Below, one piece after another: positions 24,256 to 35,690 of a stretch of DNA of 64,000 nucleotides. The stretch covers positions 9,888,487 through 9,952,486 of the forward strand of contig NC_054866.1 in the NCBI RefSeq assembly GCF_018320785.1, written 5' to 3'. Made by a program: the position numbers and the translations under genes. Every line of letters starts with the position of its first letter. Within the stretch, counting starts at the first letter, position 1. The notes beneath the pieces were generated by a model that worked only from the letters and a program-made list of their open reading frames with translations, searched no databases and was not told the DNA's origin. Source of the DNA: Cheilinus undulatus. Its lineage: Eukaryota; Chordata; Actinopteri; Labriformes; Labridae.

Positions 24256-24904
24256 ACGCTGAGCCATTGATTCTAATAACAAAGTACCAGTCCATGCACT
24301 GCTTTAAACTAGGGCTGTTGAAACTAATTGCATTATCATGATTAGTTAAGGTTAAAGTCATCTGTACCTTGTGTTATCAAACATTTACCTGTTTACTTTC
24401 CTTTATTTCCTTTAAGATCCATAAGAAGTTCCTTTTTCCATGGTTGAGTTTGTGTTAAAATCTTTCATCAACCCACAAAAGCAGTTCTGTATCCAGACAA
24501 CATGTTGAGAGATATTTCTTGTTGAGGAGAAGTTTTTTTTTAGAGAATAAACAGTTTTGGATGTTGTTGAAGTCAGTGTGTAAGGTTGTCTGAGTCTGAT
24601 CAATGCCAACCCTTGTGGTCTATATAACGGTGTCATCTGCATAGAGTTAAATCTGAAAATTAGCATATGTACATGAGAGATCATTAATAAAAATACAGAA
24701 AAGAAGAGGACCTAGAGAGGAGCCTTAAGGTTCACCTGTTGCAATAAGCACGAAATCTGATTGAACACCCAGGTGATTGATACACTGATGTCTGTGATGA
24801 ACCAGAGAAGAGCACTGCATGAGAGGCCAGTGGCATGAAGTTAGTCCTGCAAGAAACAGTGTTCAAAAGCCTTGATGAGATCTATGAATATAGCAGCTGT
24901 GAGA
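24256..24904. other. No recognisable gene
   Basis: Some text (about 24400-24900) resembles decayed LINE reverse-transcriptase sequence on the minus strand, but no motif is clear enough to call. Confidence 0.35.
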
Positions 24905-25160
24905 TTATTACCTCCACCAAGAAGGTTATGTGATCGGCAGGGTTTGTTAGTTTAGTTTGTTTTTGTAACTCAAAAAGTTGCAGACGGATTTTGATGAAAT
25001 TTTCAGGAAATGCCAGTAATGGCATAAGGAAGAACTGATTAGATTTTGGGAGTGATCCAGATCACCGTCTGGATCCTGGAATTTTTTAAAGGATTCTTCA
25101 CTATTGAGAGATAGGGTTAATGGCAGAGGTCAGCGATCTCCAAGTGCTTTTCTAGTTTTT
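24905..25160. repeat. Interspersed repeat with CCGTCTGGATCC core, copy 1
   Basis: Shares TTTTCAGGAAATGCCAG, GGAAGAACTGATT, GATCCAGATCACCGTCTGG and GATAGGGTTAATGGC with 39650-39890. The common fish form starts with CCTCC(G/A)CCAAG, seen here near 24910. Non-coding. Confidence 0.6.
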
Positions 25161-25409
25161 TTATGAGGCAGGTGTGATTTCATTAGTGGGTTTTAAAAGC
25201 TCTGTGGTTGTGAAAAGTTTGGTCTGAAGTTGGACTGGTACAGCAGAAAAATCCACACAATAATTACTCAGAATAATTGAAAAAAATAAAAGATTAATTG
25301 CAGTTGAAAATTGTATTCCTTTCTTCTTTCTATACATATGTATTCTTTAAATAAATAGAACATTTATGTATGAATACCCATTTATAGGTAAACTATAAAT
25401 GGGGATTCA

Positions 25410-26075
25410 ATATTAAAGGGATATTTTGGTATTTTTGAAGTTGGGTCGTATGAGGTGCTTGGCTATAGTAGTGGCATTAGCCTCCAGTGATTGCTGTAGT
25501 TGCTCCTGCAGTTACTAAGAGCTCAGAGGGATCCACGGCATAATGGCTGTAGATGGGAACATTTATTTGCATTGTTTCACAAGTTATAAGTAAAACTGTG
25601 CCAAGAAAATATGTAGACTTCTCTGTACGCTGTGTCCAAAACATACAAAGTGATTCATTTCTCCCACAAAACCCCTCTGTGTCAGGCACTAGTTAACGAT
25701 GCAGCTTTCAGCATTTTCTCTCCTTCTGTCGTGCACTGATGTTTTCTGATCGGTTGTGTTGGTGTGCTGGCTTCTGCGGGGATAATAACACCACACCAAG
25801 CCAAAATAAAGATAATAATAGTGATTTTTACTCAAGTGATGATAATGTGAAGAAGAACTTTTACAGATGGAGAGTCAGCTGGTTTAGAGAGAGAGCAGAG
25901 AAACTTCATTTGAAAGTTTTGAGCAGGAGAGATCCCGAGCATAGGTTCACATTTTCCACACCTACACCACCAGGTAAGTCGGGATCTCTCCTCACGTGTC
26001 CCATGTGTTTGTAAGCAGCTACTGGATGCCTCGGGAAAGTAGATCCATCCATCCATCAGCTTTAGTCTCAGCAAT
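25410..26075. repeat. GATATTTTGGTATTTT repeat and adjoining sequence
   Basis: 25418-25530 resembles 49548-49650 (AAGTTGGG, GCATTAGCCTCCAGTGATT words). The adjoining open frame at 25739-26014 is followed by a GTAAGT donor-like site but matches no family I know; it may be internal element sequence. Confidence 0.4.
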
Positions 26076-26643
26076 TGTGTAGCTGAGTGGGGGAAATCTG
26101 GTCTTAACGTGAAGCGGTTGGTAGTGACCCGACTGGGTCTCAGGCTAGGTTGGCTATTTCCGGCTACAGGGGGCTAGCTAGCTAGAGCAGAGAATAAAGG
26201 ATTGGATTCAGTGGCGTGGAGCAATGTTTTACAAAGCGTTACCCTGTCCTCCAGAGCTACAAATACATAATATACATGTACCGTTGCCAGTGAAGGAGGA
26301 CGGGGGGAAACCTGAACATAAGGCACACAGAGCTGGAGGCAGACACAGAAGCCAAGGCTGACCTAGGCTAAGCTGTGGTAGAAGAGGACAGGGAGGCTAA
26401 GAGGGAAGCAGCTAAACGAGGGTGCTTGTTGTTGATAAGAGTAATCACATCACCACACATTTATTAATATGTTGACTGTTATAAAGAAATGCTGCCTTAA
26501 TAATATCATTAACAAACTTGCTCAGGTGTGTCGATCATTTTCAGCCAGGGTCTGAGCTCTGACATCTCCTGTCAGCATGTGGTGCTTCTAGCATTTAAAT
26601 ACACTGCTGATGCCTCAGGGCCAGCTCTGAGTAACCCCATATA
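26076..26643. other. No recognisable gene
   Basis: Mixed-composition sequence without motifs; open frames are short. Confidence 0.4.
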
Positions 26644-27019
26644 CAGTGCTTAACAAATTTATTAGACCAACACCCAAAGTAAGATTTATGGCACAGCTGC
26701 CCTAAATTAACAGCACTGGTAATTACCAAAATCATTTTTTATGTTTCTGCAATGGTTAATACACCAATATGTAGAAGCTCTTTAACCAAAATGATATTTT
26801 TAATGATGGTTGAATGTTATGCTTGATTCATTTCTGACTTCTCAGAGAAGCCCCGTGAGCCAGCTCAAATTTGGGTATAAAAAGGTGAATTCAGTTTGAA
26901 ATTCCTCATTCTGTTCAAAATGGCAAAATGTGGAGAGCTGACTGACGATGAAAGAGTCTGCATTAAAGTACTTCATGATGCTGGATGGTCTCTGAGACAA
27001 ATATGACAGGTGGTCTAAT
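26644..27019 (+). mobile_element. Tc1 deletion derivative (MVK family), copy 3
   Basis: Retains the left terminal repeat CAGTGCTTAACAAATTTATT, the promoter region, the start of the transposase frame (MAKCGELTDDERVCIK ... LRQI, then stop) and the internal junction. The right end is cut at about 27019 by the next element. It is the best copy for the left half of the family. Confidence 0.7.
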
Positions 27020-28412
27020 TTGATGTGAACTGCCTCCCACCCTCATAGATCTTTAGCTTGAGGATGCTCCAAAGGTTCTCAGTAGGGTTGAGGTCAGGGG
27101 AGGATGGGGGCCACACCATGAGTTTCTCTCCTTTTATGCCCATAGCAGCCAATGACAGAGGTATTCTTTGCAGCATGAGATGGTGCATTGCCATGCTTGA
27201 AGATAATTTTGCCATACATTACCAGCAGACCCTCGCTCTAATTATAAACTTAGAGGTGATCGGGCTTTCTCAATGATGGCCCCTTGACTGTGGAACAGCC
27301 TTCCTTTCACAATCAGGGCTGCCCCGTCAGTTGACACATTTAAATCACGTCTCAAGACTTACTTTTATATGCTCACATTTTAATTTTCTAATCCTCTATA
27401 GTTGGGGCCTTGTTATGGGCCTGTAGATCTGTGATTGCAGTATGTACTCTTATATAGGTGTATCCATATGTGGTTGTTCCGTGTGTTTACATTAGTGTAT
27501 ATTTGTTCATTTACATCTTGGTATTTTTCTTTCTATCTCTTTTTGTACCATGGAAGAAAGTGGTCAGTCAGACTCTGTATATACTTTGCCGAGGTCGTTT
27601 TCACACCTGCAGGGACCCTAAAGGGGCCTACCAGCTCTCTCCTCATGAATCAGGCCCAGAACATGACTCCGCCCCCTCCTTGCTGACGTCACAGCCTTGT
27701 TGGGACATGGTGGCCATCCACCAACCATCCACTACTCTTCCATCTGGACCATCCAGGGTTGCATGGCACTCATCAGTCAACAAGACTGTTTGAAAATGAG
27801 TCTTCATGTATTTCTGGGCCCACTGCAACCGTTTCTGCTTGTGAGCATTGGTTAGGGGTGGCTGAATAGTAGGTTTATGCACGACTGCAAGCCTCCGGAG
27901 GATCTTACACCTTGAGGTTCATTGGACTCAAGAGGCACCAGCTTCAAACACCTGTTTGCTGCTTTGTAATGGTATTTTAGCAGCTGTTCTCTTAATCTGA
28001 TGAATTTGTCTAGCAGAAACCTTCCTCATTATGCCTTTATTTGCACGGACCCACCTGTGCTCTGAATCAGCCACAAATTTCTTCACAGTATGATCACGCT
28101 TAATTTTTCATGAAATATCTAATTTTTTCATACCTTGCCAAAGGCATTGCACTATTTGAGGCTATTCAGCAGCTTTTTCTTTCACATATTGTTGAAACCT
28201 GTGGCCTGCTTAATAATGTGGAACGTCCCTCTTGAGTAGTTTTCCTTTAATTGGACTAACCTGGCAAACTAATTATCACAGGAGTCTGAGATTGATTTCA
28301 GTGATCAAAAGAGCCCTGAGACACAATACCATCCATGAGATTAATTGAAAACCAAAAAATTAAATGTGTATGACACTAAAATCTAATTTGCATAATAATG
28401 TGGAGCGTGGTG
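27020..28412 (-). mobile_element. Tc1-like transposon relic, transposase on minus strand
   Basis: On the minus strand, 28200-27640 reads SARQIHQIKRTAAKI, then KRLQWAQKYMKTHFQ, then VLLTDECHATLDGPDG, which contains the first catalytic aspartate; 27233-27015 reads WPPSSPDLNPTENLW, which contains the second aspartate and the glutamate. A LINE fragment at 27233-27640 separates the two parts. Stops and frameshifts make the transposase non-functional. The likely left end is near 28412. Confidence 0.65.
27233..27640 (+). mobile_element. LINE 3' fragment nested in the Tc1 relic
   Basis: Encodes the generic LINE ORF2 terminus (MAP.LWNSLPFTIRAAPS, then FKSRLKTYF). 3' UTR-like sequence follows. Tc1 transposase sequence lies directly on both sides. 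Confidence 0.55.
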
Positions 28413-28972
28413 CAGGTGACACTGAAAGCTTTTCATGACCTTACCTGCCTCAGCATGGGTTTGTGAATTGTTACGTGTGGGTTTATTTGCACTGTAAGCC
28501 ATTGTATACAATGGCTGCTCCCGCCAGAGCAATTAGATCTCATGTAGCTTCAGAGCAGCGACCTATTTTATTAGAATTGTGCCACTTTTCTTTATTAAAA
28601 CGAGAGAAGAGAGCACTTCACTCTTCTCAGCAAAAGTTCTACCCACATCGTAGTCCACTGTTCATGTACTGTGGCTGTGTTTTCCTATTTGTCTATGTCA
28701 TTATGTGTTGTCACCCTGATTGGCCTTTAATGAATGTGACGGAGCATTTGCCAAATCACCGTCTGAGAGGAATTTAAAAATGCCTTCCCAAATGCGTTCA
28801 GATGAATGTAAAATTTATCCATACTTTGTATATATGAAACAGTCTCTGTTGTGTCAGGTTAGGGAGTTGGGGCACAAGATCATATTCTGTCTCAGTCGGC
28901 GCAAAACCGTGGTGTGGAGCGCAGCGCAGCCCGCTCTATGTGGAATTCGCAGATTAGAGAATCAATGTTTAC
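28413..28972. other. No recognisable gene
   Basis: Two open frames (28463-28777 and 28720-28986) overlap in different registers with no family resemblance. GC-rich GCGCAGCGCAGCCCGC near 28918 stands out but has no assigned meaning. Confidence 0.35.
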
Positions 28973-29580
28973 AGTGCATTCATTAAGTATTCAGATCCCA
29001 TTCACTGTTTTCCTGATGCAGAATTTATTTTGATGTTTTTTTTTTCTTATTAACCTGAACTCAGTACCTGCACTCAATGAAAACAGAAGTTTAGAAATGT
29101 TTTAAAATTTATAGAAAACAAAAAACCTGAAATATGACTTGACACTGACACAAGTATTCGGACCCTTTGCAAAAACACTTGAAATTTAGCTCAGGTTCCT
29201 CCCATTTCTCTGGATCTTTGCTGAGATGACTCTACACCTTCATCAGACTCCAGCTATGGTAAATTAAATGGGTTGGACATAATTTGGAGAGGATCACACC
29301 TCTCGGCTGATGATGCATATCAGAGCAAAAACCAAAGGAACTGCCTGCAGAGCTCAGAGACAGGATTCTTAGAAGGCACTGATCTAGGGAAGGTTACATA
29401 AAAATCACTTGCACTAAAAGTGCAGTACAGTGGCCTCCATAATTCTCAAAAAAATTAGTTTAGTACACCCAGGACTCTTTCAAGAGCGGTCGACTGGCCA
29501 GACTGAGCAATCAGGGGAGAAGGGCCTCGGTAGAGAGGTGGCCAGGAACCCGATGGTCATTCTGACTGAGCATACACATA
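28973..29580 (+). mobile_element. Tc1-like transposon 5' fragment
   Basis: Begins with a terminal repeat CAGTGCATTCATTAAGTATT and repeats part of it at about 29155 (AAGTATTCGGACCC), the IR/DR pattern of Tc1 elements. It continues with transposase-like sequence (GAACTGCCTGCAGAGCTCAG, then ACCAGGACTCTTTC-like words). Same family as 40104-40915 and 55900-57180. Confidence 0.6.
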
Positions 29581-29886
29581 CATATTCTCTTACACAGTTT
29601 GTCACTATTTTCATTTTATTCACATTTTCCTAAAAACTAAATGAAATGATGCCACTCTTCATCAAGAAAAACAAGAAACAAGGAAATGAAAAATACTAAA
29701 ACATGTTCCTATCTCTTCCCTTGACATTTTGGGTTTTCCCCTAACCAGGATGTCTTCATCAAAATCTCATTTTTGGCTGAAAACGAAAGCATCCTAAATA
29801 TTCATCGTCCCTGACAGAATGGCATCTTTGTCCCCATCAGCTTCCTTGTGTTGCATCATCAATGTAGAAGTACAGCTCAGGTTGGT

Positions 29887-29893
29887 TATAAAA
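29887..29893 (+). promoter_or_regulatory. TATA box of beta-domain gene copy 3
   Basis: TATAAAA in the same context as the other two copies; homology of the 5' flank reaches back to about 29722. Transcription start is expected near 29917. The in-frame upstream ATG at 29914-29916 would lie at or before that point. Confidence 0.75.
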
Positions 29894-29973
29894 GGCGATG
29901 CGTGAAAGCAGCGATGTATTCATCCTCCGATCTCTGTCGCTCTGCACAGCAAGAAGACAACAAGAAGACAACG

Positions 29974-31946
29974 ATGGCAGGTGAGGATGATTCTACTGCT
30001 CAGACTCTTAAGCAATGAATTACCACGTATATGTCACTGCTTTCCAAATATCCTTTCTGATTTATCATTTATGTTCTCCATCAGTTCCAGTTGCCTTCGC
30101 ACTGAATGTGAAGAACAATGTGAGCAGTCAGCCTGTGAAAGAGTTCAAGGTTGGGGCCAAGAGTGGTCAGACTCTCCTTCAGGCCATGCAAGCTTATCAG
30201 CAAACCACCCCTGACTTTAAGTGAGTTCTGATGCATATAATCCATATCTTTTAGATTTCTAAATCAACTGATCACTCAGCAATTGTAGGGATGCAGTTGA
30301 TGCAGATTCAGGATCTTTGTTGAACGTCCCAGTATTTTTAGAGACATCCATGTTGTCACTGTAGCTTTATTCTGTTTGATTACATTTTAAATGACGTATC
30401 TAAGTAGCAGAGTTTATATTAATCAACATAATTTACTCATTAATTTAAAGACTAACTTTTTGAAATGCAGGAAACATTTCCTGCTAACTCTGAGACTTCC
30501 ATGCCTGAGAGGAACATTTCTGCAGCTTTCCTCACACTGCTTTGGTTTGCAGGTTTCAGGTCAAGGATGATGCCAACTGTGGCGCCTACCTGGTCTCTGT
30601 TACTGGGACAAAATCAGAAGCCAACAAGTTCTGGATCCCCGTTCTGTACTGTCCTGCAAACGGAACTGTGAAACCTACTGGTGAGTTAATATCATTGATT
30701 GATTAGAAATAAAATGTTGCCATGGAGGGCAAAAATCAATCATGTTATTATACATCAAAGACAAAACACTGTAAATCCAGAGCTCCCAGAAAGTTGCGCC
30801 CTCAGACATGAATGAAATAGAAACCTGTATTCCGAAGAGTTGTAAATTGTGAATAAAACCAGAGCACAGTGGTTTCCAAGTAGACCTCAAATTAATCTCT
30901 AAATGAGGCATCCAACAAACAGTGATTGTGAGGGATTTTAAATGAATGATGAACCTCAAAGCATGTACAGTGCCTAAAGAATGTTTTCACCTCCTTTTAT
31001 CAATTTTATGAATAAATCATGGTCAATGTAATTTGGCTGTTTTTTTAAATCCTCTTTGATATCACAGTGAAAATAGATTTCTACAAAGTATTGTCAAATA
31101 AAAATGTTTAATGTAAAGTTAGTGATTACATGAGTATTCACCCCCTTCAAGTCAGTATTTAGTAGAAGCACCTTCTGCTGCAATGCACGGTCATTCACTT
31201 TGTGAGGACAGCCTGATCTAGGCACTTTTACACATGTCCCATATTTCTTCCTTTTTATGATGATGAATCTAGCTGAACTCCGGGGTTAGTCAGTGCCTTG
31301 GAATTTTTTTTGCATCTATCCCCTGACTCATACTTTTAAAAACATTTTCTCTGAGTTGCTTGGAGTGTTTTTTGTCTTCATGGTTCAATGGTAGCCAGGA
31401 ATACTGATTAACCAGTGACTGGACCTTCAGGACACAGGTGTCTTTATACTACAGTCACTTGAGACACATTCACTGCTCTCAGGTGATCCCTATTTTCACT
31501 ATTTATGAGACCACTAGCACATGGACCTGTGTAGAATTAGGACAGTCACTTTATGGGGGTGAATATTTATGCAGTCATTTAATTGAAATCACTTTGTAGA
31601 AATCTGTTTTCACTTTGACGTTAAAGAGTTTTTACTACTTTGTTTTATCATAAAATCCAAAAATGTATTGATAATGATTGAATATTTAAAAAAAAAAAAG
31701 GGTAAAACATCCGAGGTCATGAATACTTGTTGATAGACGCTGTGTGTTTGTGAGGAGGAATACATGTTTACATCATCTCTCTGGACTCAGACGGTGCTCG
31801 CTGCCATGTTTCTGTCCATGCTGAACCATGGAGATGTTTTTTACATACAAATAAGATGTGACTTTTGTTTTTGTTTTCTCTCTTCAGGTCTTGACTACAA
31901 GGTCAACAGCCTGGACAACATTTACCTGATGTACATGCTGTTCTAA
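29974..31946 (+). CDS. Transcobalamin/intrinsic-factor beta-domain-only protein, copy 3
   Basis: Exons 29974-29980, 30085-30220, 30553-30680 and 31888-31946 (7, 136, 128 and 59 nt) encode 109 residues with the same splice phases as the minus-strand copies. Compared with copy 1, changes in exon 2 are conservative (FALNVKNNVSSQ for FSLNVKNNLSGQ). Exon 3 reads FWIPVLYCPANGTVKPT, which adds a second cysteine (Cys81) to the shared Cys57. The last exon is identical in protein to the others. A polyA signal lies at 32097-32102. Intron 3 contains a Tc1-type MITE (30968-31743). The family fold is that of the cobalamin-contacting beta domain, without the alpha-domain and without a signal peptide. Intact frame and promoter suggest it is expressed; its ligand is not shown by the sequence. 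Confidence 0.75.
30968..31743 (+). mobile_element. Non-autonomous Tc1-type element in intron 3 of copy 3
   Basis: The left end CAGTGCCTAAAGAATG is echoed inside at about 31131 (GAGTATTCACCCCC). The right end is GGGTAAAACATCCGAGG ... ATAGACGCTGTG. The right end matches the transposase-bearing relic ending at 39531. No transposase remains here. Confidence 0.6.
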
Positions 31947-32339
31947 GGAGCTGAACGAACATCCTCTGTTTGCATCCTCATAAAGAAACTTCCTGTTTTT
32001 ATTTGCAGCATTTGACAGTCATAAATCCTGATCTGTCTCTTCCACCCCTGTGTGAATCTGATGAAAACTAGACTTACAGGAGCAACAAGCAGCAGAAATA
32101 AAGGATGAGAGCACATTTCTCTGTCTTATTTGGTGTCATCTCTTTCCCTCACTTGCTCACTGCACTCTGAATGATGTACCAACTTTTTCTGTGCCAAGTA
32201 AAACACAAATAAACCTCTTTCTCCAAACAGACCCCTAAACTAATACTAAAATACCAGACTCCCATTAGAGAATAATTTCAAATACCCTCAAAGTTTTTTA
32301 AGTTCTGAGTTCTCATTTATAAAACAGTGCATAGAATCC

Positions 32340-32990
32340 AGACTACAGAATTTATGTGCGCTGAAACCTCAGAAATGGCATGCGCCACAAATAATTCTCA
32401 GCAGCTTAACACATCAGATAGACAACAACCTGTTAAATTAGGAAACCACTTTTCTGAATTTTTAAGTGTAACCAAAAGTGTTCCACAAGGTTCCTGTTGT
32501 ATTTACTATTTACTGTATATTATTCATATTATTAATTCTCTTTTTAACTGTCATGCACATCTGTATGCAGATGATACAGTTCTGTCTGCTTTTAATATGC
32601 TGCAACAGTCATTTAACATATAACAAGACAATCAATGATCTAAAACTGGTCCTAAATGCAGAAAAAACAAACTTAATGCTCTTCTCCAGATCTAAAGCAG
32701 TTGACCAAAATGACGTGACAATCATAGTGAGAAATGGAGAAAAAATTGAAAGAGTAAATTATGACAAATATTTAGGTGTTTGCATAAATAAAATGCCTGT
32801 AATTGGTTTAGGATCTGTTTATCAGAGAGGCAGCTGTGTGTTAAATTAGGAAACCACTTTAACTTTAGGTGTTCCACAAGGTTCCATCTTAGGTCCAGTT
32901 TATTCACTATCTATGTTTAAAATGTTGTTGATTCTCTTTCAAATTACCATACACATCTCCATGCAAATGATAGAGTATTGTTTTTGTAAC
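32340..32990 (+). mobile_element. LINE reverse-transcriptase fragment
   Basis: One frame gives VPQGSC, then HLYADDTVLSAF, which contains the catalytic YADD box; a shifted frame continues with LNAEKTNLMLFSRS and YDKYLGVCI. About 32817-32990 repeats the upstream part (GGAAACCACTTT, GTTCCACAAGGTTCC) in diverged form. Frameshifts and the partial duplication make it non-functional. Confidence 0.6.
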
Positions 32991-33991
32991 CCAGTTTTTT
33001 TGCAGTTTAAAACAAAATAATTACAGATTTACAGATGTTCCCAAAATGTAACTCAGATTTACATGCAGTCCTTGAAAGCGCCACCTGCAGAAATGACTAG
33101 TCAGGAAAAAAAACACAAGTAGAATGAAACTTTACTGCAGGATGATTACAGAGCCTGAATTGAAGATAAAAGTGTGATGAAAACTGCAGTCAGACTTGAA
33201 AAGCATTTCTGATAACTTCATGCTTGATTTAAAGATTCTAGAGACACTTATGTGGAGCTAGCAGTGATGCTAGTTACCCTGTGGGAGACTATCACCAGCA
33301 CAAATTTGTGGGTGTTTCTCACATTCCTCTGGATTTCCTGGTGAGTGAGCTGCTTAAGCTAGCTTATTTGTATTTATATTTCAAATCCAAACATGTTATA
33401 CTGTGTTTCTTTCATTTTAAAGGGTAAAAATGTAAAAAACCAGCTGGAAAACTATGCATAAATTCGAGTGTTTAATATGTTGTCCATGTTTTAAAGAGTT
33501 TGGCTACTATTGTGTTTCTTTGAGGAACTCCAGCCTAGCAGCTATGTGCTAAGCTAATCACAAATCTATTATCTTTCCCGGTAGCTGTGATGAAAGCTGA
33601 TGGGGTGTACTAAATTTATCAATTTAGAATTAAGAACAAACAATGTTAATGATGAATCTGTTTAAGTTTATTGAACATACCAGGGCTTTGTGACATGGTC
33701 CTTAGTCCCCTCGTAAAAAAAACACTGCTTCAAACACTGGCAGATCTCATCAGACTTTTTTTTTTTTTTTTAATTCGTAATCTGAAAAAAGTCACACACT
33801 CAGACCTTGCACACTGAGTCCTAAGTGTTTTTATTCACTGCAAAAATTTGTAGAATGTGGCAAATTGTTTTGTATTGCGAGCCTGTGGCTCTGTCACTTC
33901 TTTAAAATCCTGCTTGATCCATCCTGACAGAGACCTTCATACAGCACACGCTCATGTGTCATAGCACTGAGTCAAGTTGGAGAGATGGAGA
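32991..33991. other. No recognisable gene
   Basis: AT-rich sequence with an internal T run near 33757-33770. No motif-bearing open frame. Confidence 0.4.
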
Positions 33992-35690
33992 GCAGTGGCA
34001 GCTGGTCAATAGGGGTGCTAGGGCGCCGCCCCCGTCACTCTCTCCACAAAGTGAGGACAGATGTTAAATTCATTGAATAATTTTTTAAACATTTGCTTTA
34101 AATATCAATAAATATATACTAATATAGATAAACTCTATCATGCACTGTACAAATATAATTTATTAAGAGCTTTAAATGTTTAATGTGCAATAAATCAGTG
34201 GATCACTAATGTTCTAAGCGTTTGCTTAACTTCCTGTTCACTCATTTCCTCCCTGGGGCGCTGGGCTCCTGAGCCCACAGCCTCCCATTTACTGCCGTTT
34301 TAAGCTGCTTGTGCGCATTCGCTCCTCTTCAATACAAGAGGCAACATAACTGCGCCCTCAAAGAGATTACAACTAACCACTCACCAGACGCCAGCAGAGA
34401 AATACGCTTCTTTTTTGAGACACACAGAGGAAGTCATGCACTGTCGCAGTAAATCTCTGGCTCTCTGCCAGAAATTTCGCCTACGCTGGTTGTTTAGCTC
34501 ATTGAGAGATGCTAGGAAGAGGAAAAATGCAAAACGAAAACTCAGTCGAGTGTTTAAGGACAAAGCTTTTTGAGAGGAGGACATTGGAGGAGAAACTAAA
34601 AATTAAAGAGCTTGGACCTGACCAGCTGGATATTTACCTGACACGCCAGATGGATTTGTTTCTCACATCCATCTGGGAAAGCTTCAATAGGAAACGTTTT
34701 GGAAAATGCAGAGGCCTTGAAAAAAACTCGGAGTGTGATTGGATGAACGTTCTGTCTGTCACGTCTCTATGGGCTAATCAGAGCAACAAAACATGTGACG
34801 TAGCCGCTATCGAGCTGCACTTGCGCAGCTTCCAAGGAATAACGTGAAACATGGCGACAATAGGCATGTCAGTACACGACTTTGTCGTTTTTGAAAAGAA
34901 AACAACTCACTGCTGTTCTTTGTTCTTCTTTTAACAAAGAAATGTTGTCAAGTTCTGATAAAACTGCCTCTTGTTGCTGCTTGCTTGCGTCACCCCTCCA
35001 CCGCATCCGAAAGTACTGCCCCTCAACGCTGTTTGGTCTTGTCAATTTCTAACCGGGCTCAAACTTTTCAGATGGGAGCTGTACAAGATGGATTCACCAG
35101 TGAAAAACAAGGAAATGAGCGTATCCATCTGCTGTGCAAGGTTACTGGATATTAGGACAAAGCAACAAAGCTGCAACAGAGGGAGAAAGTACTCTCGCTC
35201 TTTTATGACATCCTGGTACAGCAAGAAGGATTGGCTAGCTGGATGCAATCACGTGAATGCTTTATTTTGTTTTCCCTGCTTGCTTTTTCAAACATCTGGA
35301 TCAGACCCAGCCTGGATTCAGTCAGGTTTTACTGATTTAAAGCACTTTTTTGAGAAAGTTAAGAAGCATGAACAAACCAGGGTCCACACTGACAGTGCTC
35401 TGCGACTGGTCATGTTTGGTAAAACAAACATAGCTGCTCAGCTTGTTGAAGGCTACAGGATAGCAATCCACAAGCATAATGAAGAGGTTCACAAAATCGC
35501 CACATTCTGTATAAGATAACAGACTGCATCAAGTTTTGTGGTGTCTGAGCTAGCTCTGCGTGGTCATGATGAGGGTGAACGCTCTGAAAATCCTGGTGTT
35601 TTTTAAGGCTTGGTGGATTTTGTAGCATCACTGGAAGATCATCTGCAGACTGCTACTGTTTTTAAAGGAACATCCGAGACTGAATGAATG
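33992..35690 (+). mobile_element. hAT transposon relic with TTF-finger transposase
   Basis: The left end CAGTGGCAGCTGGTCAATAG, followed by GGGCGCCGCCCCC, is typical of vertebrate hAT elements with ZMYM/TTF-type transposases. Within 34971-35519 the protein reads SWYSKKDWLAGCNHVNALF, then CFPCLLF, then GFTDLKHFFEKVKKHE, the TTF-type zinc-finger region; after a stop at 35517 it continues DCIKFCGVSELALRGHDEG, the start of the DUF4371-like part. The rest of the transposase and the right end are not found. Fragments of the same element lie at 1430-1830 and 54060-54230. Confidence 0.65.

Noticed and set aside
25739..26014. Possible coding exon followed by a GTAAGT donor
   Set aside because: No partner exon, promoter or family resemblance was found, and the neighbouring sequence is repetitive.
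29914..29976. Upstream in-frame ATG giving a longer N-terminus (MYSSSDLCRS...) in the beta-domain genes
   Set aside because: It lies at or before the expected transcription start set by the TATA box and encodes a hydrophilic stretch, not a signal peptide. The ATG at 29974 is preferred, though 5'-end data could change this.
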